A stretch of 28,791 nt of DNA from Oppiella nova (lineage: Eukaryota; Arthropoda; Arachnida; Sarcoptiformes; Oppiidae). The DNA is taken from the NCBI GenBank assembly GCA_905397405.1, contig CAJPVJ010000303.1, forward strand, positions 1-28,791. The letters run 5' to 3'. How positions within the stretch are numbered: position 1 is the stretch's first letter; the number at the start of each line of letters is the position of its first letter. The translations under genes and the position numbers were made by a program. Positions 1 to 10,505 of the stretch are shown here, one piece after another. Under the pieces are notes generated by a model. That model worked only from the letters and a program-made list of their open reading frames with translations. It was not told where the DNA came from and ran no database searches.

Positions 1-322
1 AATACACCACAAATGTACTCAATATCTCATACAATATTTACTCTATTCTATGAGTTCTCAAACTATTTATAATAAATTAAATTTATATCTTAACTCATAA
101 TTCTTTGAATGTATTAATAATACTAGAAACGCAAAGAATTGAGACTTAGTTTTATAAAAATGGATACAAAAAAATGATAGCAAAATAGAGACAACTTTAT
201 TAGAAATAATAATTTTTTAATACAAATATTGAGAGAAATTTTGTGAATTCTTGAGTAAAAGAATAGCGAAAAGACTCGTTTGAATGTCTGATTGATTGGC
301 CTCTGAATATGTCTCACAATCC
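1..322. other. AT-rich spacer, 3' flank of the kinase gene
   Basis: No gene is seen. The stretch is AT-rich. A minus-strand AATAAA polyadenylation signal (plus TTTATT at 196-201) lies about 120 bases past the kinase stop and probably ends that transcript. Confidence 0.6.
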
Positions 323-1213
323 CTATCCTGAAGCCTTTCCTTTCCTCACAACCCACGGGTGTTTGAGCAGCTCCTGGATAGTGATGCGACTCCTGTCGCT
401 CTCATCCCAACACTTGTACTGAAGGTCTTTGAGGTCAGCCGAGAACTCTTTGGTGAAGCGGCCGTCGATGTACTTCCTGTCGGTCTGTTCCTTCAGCATT
501 GCCTTAGGATTTGCGAAATGAAAGGGAAACTTGTTGTTAAGCATACAAAACAGGACGACACCCATAGCCCACATGTCGGCCGCGAACGGGTTGTACTCCT
601 TTTTGGCCACAATTTGCGGCGAATAGTAGGGTTCGGTTCCGCAGAAGGTCTTCGAGAGCTTCGGCTTACCGGTCGACTCGTCCCACGACTCCTTCGCGAA
701 GCCGAAGTCCGTGAGCTTCGCCTGTTGGGCCTCATTGAGCATTACGTTATCCACTTTGATGTCCCGGTGCGCCATATGGAGCGTCTCGTGGAGGAACTTC
801 AGGGCTTCCGAGGTCTGTGCGAACCAATAGCCGGTCTTCTCCTCACTGATGGGGCCGTGTTTCTGGAGATACGCCGCGATATCACCGCCGCCGCAGAACT
901 CCATAAATATATACATCTTATGGTTGGCGCGGATGATGTCGTATATCTGACAGGCGTTCTCGTGCTTCATGCCTATAAGGGCGGCCAACTCGCGCGGCAG
1001 GAACTTCTCCTTAAACTTTTCGCCCACTTTCTCCAAATCCATCACTTTCACGGCCACCAACTCGTCGTTTCTGGTGTTTCGAGCTTTGTATACCTGTCCG
1101 AAGGCTCCCTGTGCTAACTTCTTCTCCAGCTTATAGCCCTTCTTCTTGAACACCGCCTCAGTCTTGGGGTCCAAGTCGATGGACGAGTCCTTGCCTTTGT
1201 CTTCGCCGCCCAT
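323..1213 (-). CDS. Testis-specific serine/threonine kinase (TSSK) family protein, single exon
   Basis: Complete 296-residue protein kinase in one uninterrupted exon, as is usual for TSSK genes. Seen: glycine-rich loop around 35-41, VAVK lysine K56, alpha-C glutamate E75, catalytic HRDIKVDN (H149, R150, D151, K153, N156), DFG at 169-171, and a C-terminal HPW at 285-287 typical of the CaMK/TSSK group. The N-terminal segment with KKKGY just before the kinase domain also resembles TSSKs. The kinase would phosphorylate Ser/Thr on protein substrates; a spermatid role is family knowledge only. Oddity: the APE motif closing the activation segment reads SPQ (198-200), so the conserved Glu that normally salt-bridges to the C-lobe Arg is Gln. 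The start is the ATG at 1213 with A at -3 and G at +4; the frame is open further upstream, but only through a TTG. Which TSSK paralogue it is cannot be decided. Confidence 0.88.
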   Translation of the reverse strand: MGGEDKGKDSSIDLDPKTEAVFKKKGYKLEKKLAQGAFGQVYKARNTRNDELVAVKVMDLEKVGEKFKEKFLPRELAALIGMKHENACQIYDIIRANHKMYIFMEFCGGGDIAAYLQKHGPISEEKTGYWFAQTSEALKFLHETLHMAHRDIKVDNVMLNEAQQAKLTDFGFAKESWDESTGKPKLSKTFCGTEPYYSPQIVAKKEYNPFAADMWAMGVVLFCMLNNKFPFHFANPKAMLKEQTDRKYIDGRFTKEFSADLKDLQYKCWDESDRSRITIQELLKHPWVVRKGKASG

Positions 1214-1800
1214 TCTTTTGTCTCTCAATCGATGCAATCAATGAATACTTTGTCCGATGGATTGCTTGTAACGGATATTCAATGACTGATTTGTATTGTA
1301 TTTCAAATTCAACTGATTATTGATTTAATGATTTAATTATTCCATGTTTTATAGCTACAGGTATTATATTCTCGTGATTCAACCCAATGTTAATTAAATG
1401 AATTAAATAGTGAAATAAGTTGTGTATTGAATTGAGACTTTCGTGATGAACACCTCCTACCCCCTGACCTACAATAACCTCCCGGCCATAGCCTTCCCCG
1501 CCGTTTCCTCTCCGTGAATAAGAAATTAAAATTAAATAAAGATTAGAGGAACTGGATGTAAGAGTTTAGTGGTTAGTATTGTACTATAATTACATACAAA
1601 CCCGGATTCAATTAACTATCAATTTTTAGGCTTTATTTGGCTTTAGTTTGAATTCATTTAATTGATTAATAAATTGCAATTTGAATACAAAATCATTTTA
1701 TTGTGTTTTAAGTAATGCTATAATCATTGAAATACTAATAATAATAATCATAACATTTATAGAAATTTAGACACAATTTAGTGACAGAAAGAGATGATAA
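1214..1800. other. Intergenic spacer between kinase and lipidated-protein genes
   Basis: Mostly AT-rich. It contains a minus-strand AATAAA (plus TTTATT at 1697-1702) about 100 bases past the next gene's restored stop, and the kinase promoter should lie at its left end. A GC-richer island at about 1440-1520 holds a plus-strand ATG-started 23-codon ORF (1446-1517) rich in Pro and Ala, followed by AATAAA near 1535. I do not recognise it and cannot show that it is coding. Confidence 0.5.
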
Positions 1801-2708
1801 TTAAAACATGGGATCTCTTTCTGTGGGACTAAGAGTGGGAGAAGTGGTGGCACTCTTGGACTTCATTCGGAAGGAATCGCTTGAATGGCTACAAGTGCTG
1901 AATGAGATGCCAGTGGACGGGGAGGAAGGGCTGCCTGAAGATGAATAGGACGACGGTTTGGCGAAGTAAGTCGAGTCCTGGGACTTATCGCTGTCTTTAG
2001 AGCCGATCTTTCCGTCAACACATGAGGACTCCTTCAGGACATCTGTTGCATCACTTGTGGCACTGCTTTCGGTGATCACAGAATCCATGAGACAATCAGT
2101 TGTCGAGTCCAGCAATTGGCCACTCATTTGGTGCGAGTCTTCGTCCTCTCCTTCAGTCTCTTTACGACATCTTTTGCATCACTTGTGGCACTGCTTTCGG
2201 TGATCACAGAATCCATGAGACAATCAGTTGTCGAGTCCAGCAATTGGCCACTCATTTGGTGCGAGTCTTCGTCCTCTCCTTCAGTCTCTTTACGAGTGGT
2301 CGGACTCTTAGACTTCATTACAGGGGAATCGCTTGAAAGACTACAAGTGCTGAAGTCTGTGTCAGTGGACGGGGAGGAAGGGCTGCCGAAAGAGCCTTCA
2401 TCTGTTGGAGAAACAGTATTCCAGAGGCCGACCCCTTCCGTCTCTTTAGTCCATCGAATTGTCGATTTGATTGCCATTTGACTCGAGAGTCCTTTCACTT
2501 TCTCTTCAATCACATCCACTTCGATGGCCTCTGAAGAGACGCTGGAAGTGGAGGGAGAAGTCGTCTGTTGTGGAGTCACCTGTTCTTCAGTCTGTTGTTC
2601 ATTGGGCTCATCGATGGTCTCTGTCTTTGAATGCCTGTCCGCCTGAGAATTCTGAGGCGACTGATCCATGGGTTCACTCTTGCGATCTTTGCTGCCACAA
2701 CAGCCCAT
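1801..2708 (-). CDS. Acidic Ser/Thr-rich protein with N-terminal lipidation motif; frame broken by a 128-bp duplication
   Basis: Starts MGCCGSKDRK: Gly2 fits N-myristoylation and Cys3/Cys4 fit palmitoylation, so peripheral membrane attachment is likely (inference). The rest is low-complexity, acidic and Ser/Thr/Pro-rich, with no recognisable fold. As given, the frame runs from ATG 2708 (Kozak-like, A at -3 and G at +4) to a stop at 2124-2126, giving 194 residues. A 128-bp tandem duplication (2038-2295) causes this: 128 is not a multiple of 3, so the frame shifts between copies. Counting only one copy, the span from 2708 to the TAA at 1801-1803 is 780 bases, exactly 260 codons (259 residues). 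An older internal module of about 30 residues (GSPSSPST, then FSTCS, SSDS and MKSKS) appears twice, encoded near 2308-2388 and 1855-1935. No homologue is recognised. Confidence 0.6.
2038..2295. repeat. Tandem direct duplication, period 128 bp
   Basis: Copy A is 2038-2167 and copy B is 2166-2295, sharing a 2-base junction. They differ at one position (2045 G versus 2173 T). The repeat lies inside the coding exon of the lipidated protein and shifts its frame. Confidence 0.95.
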
Positions 2709-3338
2709 TGTTACCACTCTTGGGAACAAATACAGACAATACGGATAAGAAGTTTGCAAACGGATTTATCGATTGATTTTGAATTTGAGACTCAATTTGA
2801 GGAGTAATTGAATGATCGCGCGATCGGTGTCTCAAACGTCAAACAAGTCTACAGTTTTGTCGCAAACTTTTTTCAACACAAGGTTTGTCTCATTGAGTGC
2901 TTTTCAATGAGTTATGATAATTGAAAACTTCTTTCGAGAGTCGGATATAAATTATATGATATAACCATTTGATTAATTAATCAATAATTAACATTAACAT
3001 TAATAGGTTTATATTCAAGATCATTAAACTTTAAGCACTGGTATGTCTGCACCAGAATACATGTACAAAAATTTGATTTAAATTAAAAATAAATATTAAA
3101 TATAAACCAAATTTATATCATTTCCAAATCCTTTGCAAATAATTTCTAATTTATTAATTATTGAAATGTGTGCATGGTAATATATCTACGGTATTTATTA
3201 TAGAATTAATTTGTTTAAGAATAATTTTATTTAAAGTTAATTTAATTAAATTACAAAAACTTTATTTCAATATAAATACAATAACTTAACGCCAAAAATA
3301 AGTACAAATCTTAAACCAAACGCTAATTCACTCCAAAT
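2709..3338. other. Intergenic AT-rich spacer
   Basis: No gene is seen. The left part is the presumed promoter and 5' UTR of the lipidated-protein gene. The right end carries a minus-strand AATAAA (plus TTTATT at 3261-3266), 73 bases past the stop of the ZAD-like gene. About 2940-3300 is extremely AT-rich. Confidence 0.6.
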
Positions 3339-4946
3339 TCATGTCTGAAACGCTTTAATCAATTTATGGATCCGTTTATCGTTGCCATCAGTACCCGCGT
3401 TATTGTCGAGGAACGACACTAATGTCTCGTACGCTATGGACAGCCTATAGCTATGCAACGCCTGAATCACCGAAGGCTGACACTTGCCATTCAACAGAAC
3501 CGTTGCCACAATCTTCTGGAACAGATTCGCGTGACTGTTCAACACATATATCAGAATCGATATCATCGCCACTACCGGTCCACTCGCTATGCCTGGCCTA
3601 TCAGTGCCGGCCATAGCGTTGAACAGTAATACAGTGGATGGCATCGACCGGTCCATCGCTTTCCGGAGCTCCGATACCCTCAACGAGTCGACCGAATGCG
3701 ACATTTTTGTCACTTCACTACTTCCGGCCAAACACTCGCGCGATATATGTCGGGCCACCTCTCGTACGGCCACCACTCGAGCGCCGGTATCCTGGAGTAG
3801 GGCTCTCATCACTCCCTCGTAGTAGTGATCATAGAGTGCGGACACCACTCGACGGTCGGTCTCCGACTCAAAGGCCGACAAAATTGTCTCACATTTCACA
3901 CCATTTGTCTCAACACACGCGGACTCACTCTTGTGGCCATTGTTTGCTTTCTTCGGTTTCTTTCGGCGAACTTTTGGTGACTTATTTGGCATTTGTGTCG
4001 CTCCGGAAGTTTGACTTCGAGTTTGTCGGCGATTATCTTCGGCTATGGGTTCTGATGGTTGTGTCGAATCAGATGGTGTTTGCCATTCACTTTCCATCAC
4101 CTCTTCGTTCAGGTCTTCACTGGATTTACGCTTTTTGGACATCACTTCCAACTCCGGCTCATTACTTGCCATGTCTTCACTGCATTCGCCAATAGGTTCT
4201 GTGATTATGGCAACTGATGGACAGACAGACAGATAATTAATTCTTCAACTCATACCTCCTTTTCATTGTTTACAGTATTTATCATTAATTTAATCATAAA
4301 TTAAAAGATAATCAAAACGATGGCATACTTTGATTGCATTCCTCATTGAGATCCGAGTCTTGAATAATAAGTCCTATTCATAGAGATAACAGACAATTAA
4401 AAGCACATGAATGTGACAACCGGTGATCACCAGCTGATCCAATGGGTGACACTAACCGTGAATAGTAATCGTTTGGTCCATCACTGGCTTATGATCGCCG
4501 GAGTGCTCGCAGTTGTCATCATCGAGAGTGCGGACGAGTATCGCGAGCGGGCAGTCCTGGAACTGGCGGTAAAAGTGTGTCAACAGATCCAACTTCTTGT
4601 CCATATTATCAACAGTGCGTTCGCATCGACGACAACACCAATTGCTGGGCAGTCGGCACTCAACCAACTCTTTGGTGATCACTCCGTGACAGTCGCTATC
4701 GTGGCCATCGGTGGCGGACATGCCTTTGCGCCACAAACTCATGAGTCGCTGCAACTGTCGGACCACTTTAGACACGCCGTTGTCCTCTCTGTGGAGGTTG
4801 TGGTGGCCGTCGACGCGGAACAGTAGCCGCCGATTGCCTAACGAACCGCTGATGTCGTCCCCACACATACAACACGTGACGGTATCTCTTGGAGTCGATC
4901 GACTCGACTCAACACTTGTGCCAATCGGTGGCCACATATCTGCCAT
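3339..4946 (-). CDS. Two-exon protein: ZAD-like zinc finger plus uncharacterised C-terminal region
   Basis: Exon 1 is 4946-4457 and exon 2 is 4213-3339, joined by a 243-bp intron (donor GTTAGT, acceptor a CT-rich tract ending CAG). Phase matches (1 base plus 2 bases), giving 454 residues. Exon 1 has C25-x2-C28 and C105-x2-C108, the second in an LPSNWCCRRCE context followed by a helix with HFYRQF. This resembles the zinc-finger-associated domain (ZAD) of arthropod nuclear proteins, although the spacing between Cys pairs is long. Exon 2 opens with acidic and Ser-rich sequence, a basic nuclear-localisation-like patch (KVRRKKPKK, about 244-252) and a helical C-terminus. From memory that part resembles the N-terminal region of large invertebrate proteins carrying DUF6589, but no such domain follows here. 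A nuclear role is inferred. The start is the ATG in AAAACAATGG. The exon join rests on splice signals and phase only; the two exons could instead be separate genes. Confidence 0.6.
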
Positions 4947-5202
4947 TGTTTTCAGCGAAGATAATGAGTGGATGTGTTTGGCGGTGATGTCTGTCAAAGC
5001 AATCCCTCAACCCTTACATCACAATTGGTTCCCCACAACAACCCACAGATGGCAACCAATTATCACCGCTTGTATTGGCGCACAATTCAAGACTCTTGTG
5101 CCACGGAATCACTCACTCGTGAGTTGTAAAACATTTTATTGGTTAACAGTTTTTATATAAATCATTATAAATATATTAATAATATATAAATGGGTTAACA
5201 AT
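4947..5202. other. Spacer between ZAD-like gene and ZNF236-like gene
   Basis: Short spacer holding the 5' flank of the ZAD-like gene and the 3' UTR of the zinc-finger gene, with a minus-strand AATAAA (plus TTTATT at 5135-5140) 63 bases past that gene's stop. Confidence 0.5.
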
Positions 5203-8200
5203 TCAGAAGAGAGTCGTCATCGGCGGTGCAGTCATTGTCTCATTGGTGTCATTAGTGTCACAATCGGTGATAATGAAGCCCTGACTCTGGAGTTGTTGTA
5301 TAAGATTTGTGTCCAATTGGCAGATGAGTTGCGAGAACAGTGTGTTGTCCATCTGGTACGACATATTGGATCCGTTGGTCACCATCTGATTGCCAGCGCC
5401 AGTGGTGGACAACGCGATCATTATATCGCCGCCAATCAACTGACTCTCTTCTGGAACTAATTGGCGATCAAATCAATTGTCAGATAATAGCAGATAAATA
5501 GAAAATTATCTAAAAGACAATTACCGGAAATCTCTGGAGGGGTGCTGTTGTTATCGATCACCACTTTGGTTACCATTTGTTGCACTGGCTGTTGGGACGT
5601 CTCGACTACCGGTGCTGTAGAGGTGACCCGATTCTTGTTGTGTTTGGCAATGTGTCCCTTTCGGTGTCCAGACGTCCGAAACCGTTCGCCGCACTCCTGA
5701 CACTCGAATGGCTTAAGACCTAAACGAATGGACACCAAAATTATGTCATTAAACACAAACTAACGGCGCTCTCAACAACACCAATACCTGTGTGTAGTCT
5801 TTGATGCACTTTTAAGCTACCATTTGTGGCAAATAGTGTGTCGCACACATCGCACCGGTAGTTCTTAACGCCCGAATGGGACAGTAGGTGACAGTCGAGA
5901 GTGGACTTAACGGTAAACCGTTTGTGACATAACTCGCACTCGAAAGGACGTTCCCCGGTATGAGTGCGCCGGTGTCTCGCCAGGTCTGACGGCTTCTTAA
6001 AGGGTTTCTCACAGAAATCGCATACATTTCCCCGAATATTACCGGTGCTCTGAGTCCTTTCATTCAATGCTTCAGGAGTTCTAGTATTTGTTTGTACGAC
6101 CATTTGTGCTGAACTCCCGGTGCTATCACTACTCAATAGTCGGGCCGTCTTATGGCTCATCTCCAGGTGCCTCTCGAGCGTCGCGGCTGAGCGCCAATTA
6201 GTGGGACAGTGCGGACACGTCAGTGAACTACCAGTGCGACCCTGGGAGTGCACATTAGTCACGTGTCGGCGCAGGGAGTTCTTCGAGGTGAACCCAGCCA
6301 TACACCGATCGCACTGGTAGTCCTTATCGGGCACTGACTGCTCCACACACTCGATCACAGTCGTGTCGATCGGTATTATCTCATCGACGGTATTGTTATT
6401 AACAGTATTTACAGTAACAGTCGTCTCATTCATCACCACTTCATCGCTGATCACATTATCCGTGTCTTTAACGGCAATCACATCCACGGGCTCTCCGTTG
6501 CCATCCATTACAGTGACATCACTTCCAATATGAATGTCGACTTCATTATCATCACTAATCAACTGATCCGCCATCAGCTGCAACGCGAACTCATTTCGAT
6601 GTAATTTAATGTGTTTTTTACAGTTAAGACTCGATTTGAAGGTTTTCTGACAATAGGGGCACATATAGGGTCTGGCATCCCGGTGCCGAGTCATGTGACG
6701 GGTTAGGGAGCCTTTGGTCGAGAATGTGGCCAAACATTCATCACATTTATAGGGTTTGATACCCGAGTGAGACTGGATGTGGATCTTAAGACTGCCTTTG
6801 GCTACAAATGTCTGGAGGCAGAGGTGACACTGGTATGGCTTCTCCCCGGTATGGGAACGGGTGTGTTGTGACAAATGGGACGACTTCTTAAAGGCTTTCG
6901 CGCAGTACTCGCACCGGAACTTCCGTTTCGGATCGTCCGACCACTGGTTCTGCTGCTGTTCATCGACACCATTGGCTCCGGGATTAACACCAGTGTCTGT
7001 ACTATCAGTGCCATCAGTGACCCGCACCGGTCCCTCCAATTGGATCCTCTGTAGCAGTGATTCGTTCAAACATTTCCGGCGTTTTGACCGCAAAATACTG
7101 TTCCCTTTGGGCGCCCGCCTTCCACTCGACACAGTAGGCGTTCCGGATGTCTGCGCCTGTCGTTTATGGCTCCCGGAATGAGCTCTCATTGAACTCAACG
7201 TACGGAATGTCCGCTCACATTGCGGGCACTTATAGGGTTGAGCGCCGGTATGTAGCCTCTGGTGAACTTTCAGCGCCTGACTTGTAGTAAAGGACTTATT
7301 GCATGCATCGCACGAGTAGGGCCTCACGCCGGCACCGGTATGCGTGCGCACGTGTGCAGTGAGCGTACCTTTCACACGGAACGCCCTAAAACATTCGGTG
7401 CACTTAAACGGCTTAACCCGGGTATGTATGCGCACGTGACGGACCAAATCCGATGTCTTACGGAACTCGCGCCGACAGTACAGACACTGGCGGTAAACAA
7501 CGGCCCCTACACGTCGTAATATATGAGTTTGTCGGGCACCAGTAGCCGGGTCATACGCCTGTGCCACACGCTTATCACAATCATCAGTTCCGGTGCCGTT
7601 ACCGTCAATTTTAGCGCCTGTATTGTCGGTTACGCCACTATTTTCCAGTGCTTTACTCAATATACAGGTTTGGTCTCCCAAACCGTTATCCGTTTCTGCA
7701 CTCAAAGCCAACTGTCCACTAGTTTTAAGACTACCGGCGCCGTTGGTGACCTCTGAGTCTTGACGGACAAGTAGTGTGTTTGAGACATCCGGCGGAATGG
7801 GATTCTGGAGGTCGACCTCCGCGTCCGGTTGGGCGCAGGGATGTCGTCGACTGATATGACAGTTCAGAATACCGACCCTTCGGAACACACACTCACAGTG
7901 GGGACAGTTGTACAGCTGTTCGGCCGGTATGTCTACTTGCGGGGCGTGTAGGCGCTCGATATGAGACCTCATGTTCCCGCTCTGCGCAAACCTAACCCCG
8001 CAGAACCGGCACTGGTATCTCTTGTCATCGGTATGTTTGCAGCGCCGGTGTGTGTCCAACGAGTTCTTCTGATTGAATGCCTGTCCGCACACTTCACACA
8101 CGTATGGCTTCTCTCCCGTATGAATACGTAAGTGACGCACGAGTTGACTGTTTTTAGCGAAACTCTTACTACAGGTGTGGCACTCGTGTCGGAACGTCGA

Positions 8201-9418
8201 CCTATCGATGTCCGACCTATACGTCCGGTGCTTTAGGGAAGACCTGATCTTTGAGTGCAGTTTCTGGTGTTCTCTGAGTGCGGAACTGTTGGTAAATGTC
8301 TGATGACATACAGAACAGGATAGACAACGGATTTTGGTGGTGTTGTCGGCGCCGCTTAACACACCTCTGGCCACAGCACCGGACCCTTTGGTGGCCGACC
8401 TCTTAAAGCCATTCAAGTGGACACTCTTCATGTGTTTATTGAGATAATAATGGGTCGCAAACTGTTGCGAACACTGACCACAACTCAAGAGTTCGTCCTT
8501 TTGGTGGACAATCAGATGGGACTTAAGGGAAGCCAATCGTGTGAAGCACTTCTTGCACTCAGAACAGGTAGGCTTTCCATTATCGTCAGCCTTATAGTGT
8601 TGAGCACTGGTATGCAATCGAAGGTTAATCTCAAAGTTAAAACTCTCGGCACAATCACCGCATTTGTAGGGTTTGTCTTCGGCGTGCGTTTTCTGGATGT
8701 GTCGCCGAATGTCTGCCAATCGATCCGTTTTATGGCAGCAATAGTTGCACTGAAATGTCTGCGAATCAGTTCGGGTGATGTCTGCGGTGTCCCAACTGAT
8801 GACAACCTCTTCATCGGCGGCTAAAACGGCTGTAATTTCTGTTGTCTTTGCGGACACTATTTTCGGAACCGCTTTAGTTCGCCGAAGACTTTTTTTCACC
8901 ACTTTTTGCTGTTTAGGAACCGCTTCGATGGAGTTATCTTCGGTGGTAAAAGTGTGTCCACCGGTGGACAGCAATGACATCTGATTTGGAGATCGGTTGT
9001 TAGGAATTAAGTATTGAGTGGAAGTGCTGTTGATATCCAACACATTGGTGGGTGATATAAGTGTCGTGTGCGGACCTATTGAGGTGATGGTTGTCGACTG
9101 GAATATCGGTATGAATTGGTTGGCGTTCGTGGCGTCCATTTGTATGAAAGCGGTTCCGGCGGTGATGTCCGACAAGTTTATGGCAGACATTGGCGCCGCT
9201 TTCGATGACTCTGTTTATGGCAAAGAGTTGTGTAAAACAATTGACAGACAATGAGTGGTAAGTGACAGACCGATGGACGCCATTAATGGCAGACGAAGAG
9301 CCGAAGAATTAGCGACCAATTGGTGACCACCGATGACAGCGCTGTTTGCGGCCGACGATTGTCTGAAGGCGGACACAGACATCGGGAACGAGTCGGTGAT
9401 GTTTACGCTCGAAGTCAT
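5203..9418 (-). CDS. ZNF236: ZNF236-like protein with 23 C2H2 zinc fingers
   Basis: Probable exons: 9418-9271, 9210-5788, 5719-5525 and 5456-5203; introns are 60, 68 and 68 bp, all GT-AG with matching phase 1, giving 1339 residues. I count 23 C2H2 fingers in clusters (9, 4, 4, 2, then 4 including one completed across the 5720-5787 intron), many joined by TGEKP-type linkers. The finger with NCPHCECVFRRVGILNCHIS and the last one, with FRTSGHRKGHIAKH, match my recollection of vertebrate ZNF236, which also has clustered fingers and ends with an FRTSGHRK finger. It is presumably a nuclear DNA-binding regulator. The short first exon (Ser/Ala-rich, ATG at 9418) is less certain because its donor is GTCTGT. 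The conservative start is the ATG at 9190, which gives 1283 residues. The C-terminal tail after the last finger is Gln/Thr-rich, with no fold recognised. Confidence 0.8.
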
Positions 9419-9699
9419 GGCGTGGACTCTAAAGACATGCAACTCTTCATTAGAGATCTTCGGACATAAACCTCTTGGAAATGATCACTCAATTCAGTCA
9501 ATCAATAGTTTGTTTACCAAAACATTCATAAATAACGTGAAATAAACTTTTTATAACGTTTTCTATGAGAGACCCCTCGCATAGACAGCCCATGTGTTTG
9601 TGTTTACAAAACAAACGCCAAAAAGTCTTTGATTATCACATAATCGGCGCTCAATGGCTGGCAATCGGATCCATCGGTTCGGGACAATACTCACGCGGT
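9419..9699. promoter_or_regulatory. Shared divergent promoter region, ZNF236-like / mS23
   Basis: The 281 bases between the first ATGs of two head-to-head genes must hold both promoters and 5' UTRs. No TATA box stands out. The mS23 frame is open upstream to an ATG at 9565, but homology supports the later start. Confidence 0.5.
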
Positions 9700-10275
9700 A
9701 TGTCATACGACATGAGAACTACTTCTGTGGAAGTTGTGGTAAAACGTGTTGTCTATAGAGTGGAAGGGCTGCTGAAGTCGGGCGCCATCGCCATCGAGAG
9801 TAAACCGATTTGGTTCGACGTCTATAAGACATTTCCTCCACATATAGAGCCCACACTCAATCGACCCCTACCTCAGGATCAGACCATTAGAGACATCGTC
9901 TACGCCGAAGACTACATCCGAGCGTAAGTGGACACCAGTGTTGGCCATCCGTGGTATTCATTGATAATGACTCGTTTCAGTCGCTTCTACGACACGTACG
10001 GATCCGTTGGACTCATCGATAGTCTGAACCAATCGCCCAAAAACTACCGAAACGTTTGCCAAACATTTATCAACAGATATGTAGAGATCGCTAGAAGTGA
10101 TGGCACTCTCACTGACGACCAGTTGTTCGCGAAGACCTCGGAGGCGCTCACCAGAGATGGTATTCGACTCACGGATGGTAACCGACAGACAGTGCGAGAG
10201 GACAGGGGTTTAGACACGAGTTCTTCGCCGAGGAGTAAGCAATCGATTTCGGAGATCGCGTTATCGGACGTCTGA
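9700..10275 (+). CDS. mRpS23: Mitochondrial small ribosomal subunit protein mS23 (MRPS23)
   Basis: Two exons, 9700-9923 and 9981-10275, with a 57-bp intron (GTAAGT donor, TTTCAG acceptor, phase 2), give 172 residues; the human protein is 190. Diagnostic segments: RVEGLLKSG, KPIWFDVYKTFPPH, IRDIVYAEDYIRA and, across the splice, RFYDTYGS, all matching the metazoan mS23 pattern (KPLWFDVY and FPP, IRAKFY, VYGS). The product is a structural component of the mitochondrial ribosome small subunit. The start could be 9700 or the second in-frame ATG at 9712; an upstream in-frame ATG at 9565 would add 45 residues with no counterpart in the family. The C-terminus after about residue 140 is Ser/Arg/Asp-rich and unconserved. 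An AATAAA at 10393-10398 fits the 3' end. Confidence 0.88.
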
Positions 10276-10505
10276 ATAGTTTTGTTATAAATCATTAAAT
10301 GATAGGTTTTTGTGTAATAATTGCCATTATGTTAGTCATTAATGTAATTATGATTAGCTTTTCATTAATACATTTGTAATGAATAGATATTTAATAAAAA
10401 AAATATTCAGAATTGTTATCACATTTTCTCGCATTTATTTAAATTTCAAATACAATCAAATCTGTTGTAAAAGCATTATCTGTGAACACAAACCAATCAA
10501 ATCCG

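Noticed and set aside
359-1117. 252-codon plus-strand ORF opposite the kinase
   Set aside because: It is a shadow of the kinase coding sequence on the other strand, with no recognisable domain; the minus frame carries all kinase motifs.
9565-9699. N-terminal extension of mS23 from the ATG at 9565
   Set aside because: The added 45 residues have no family counterpart; the human and fly proteins begin close to the LVRAG-type segment.
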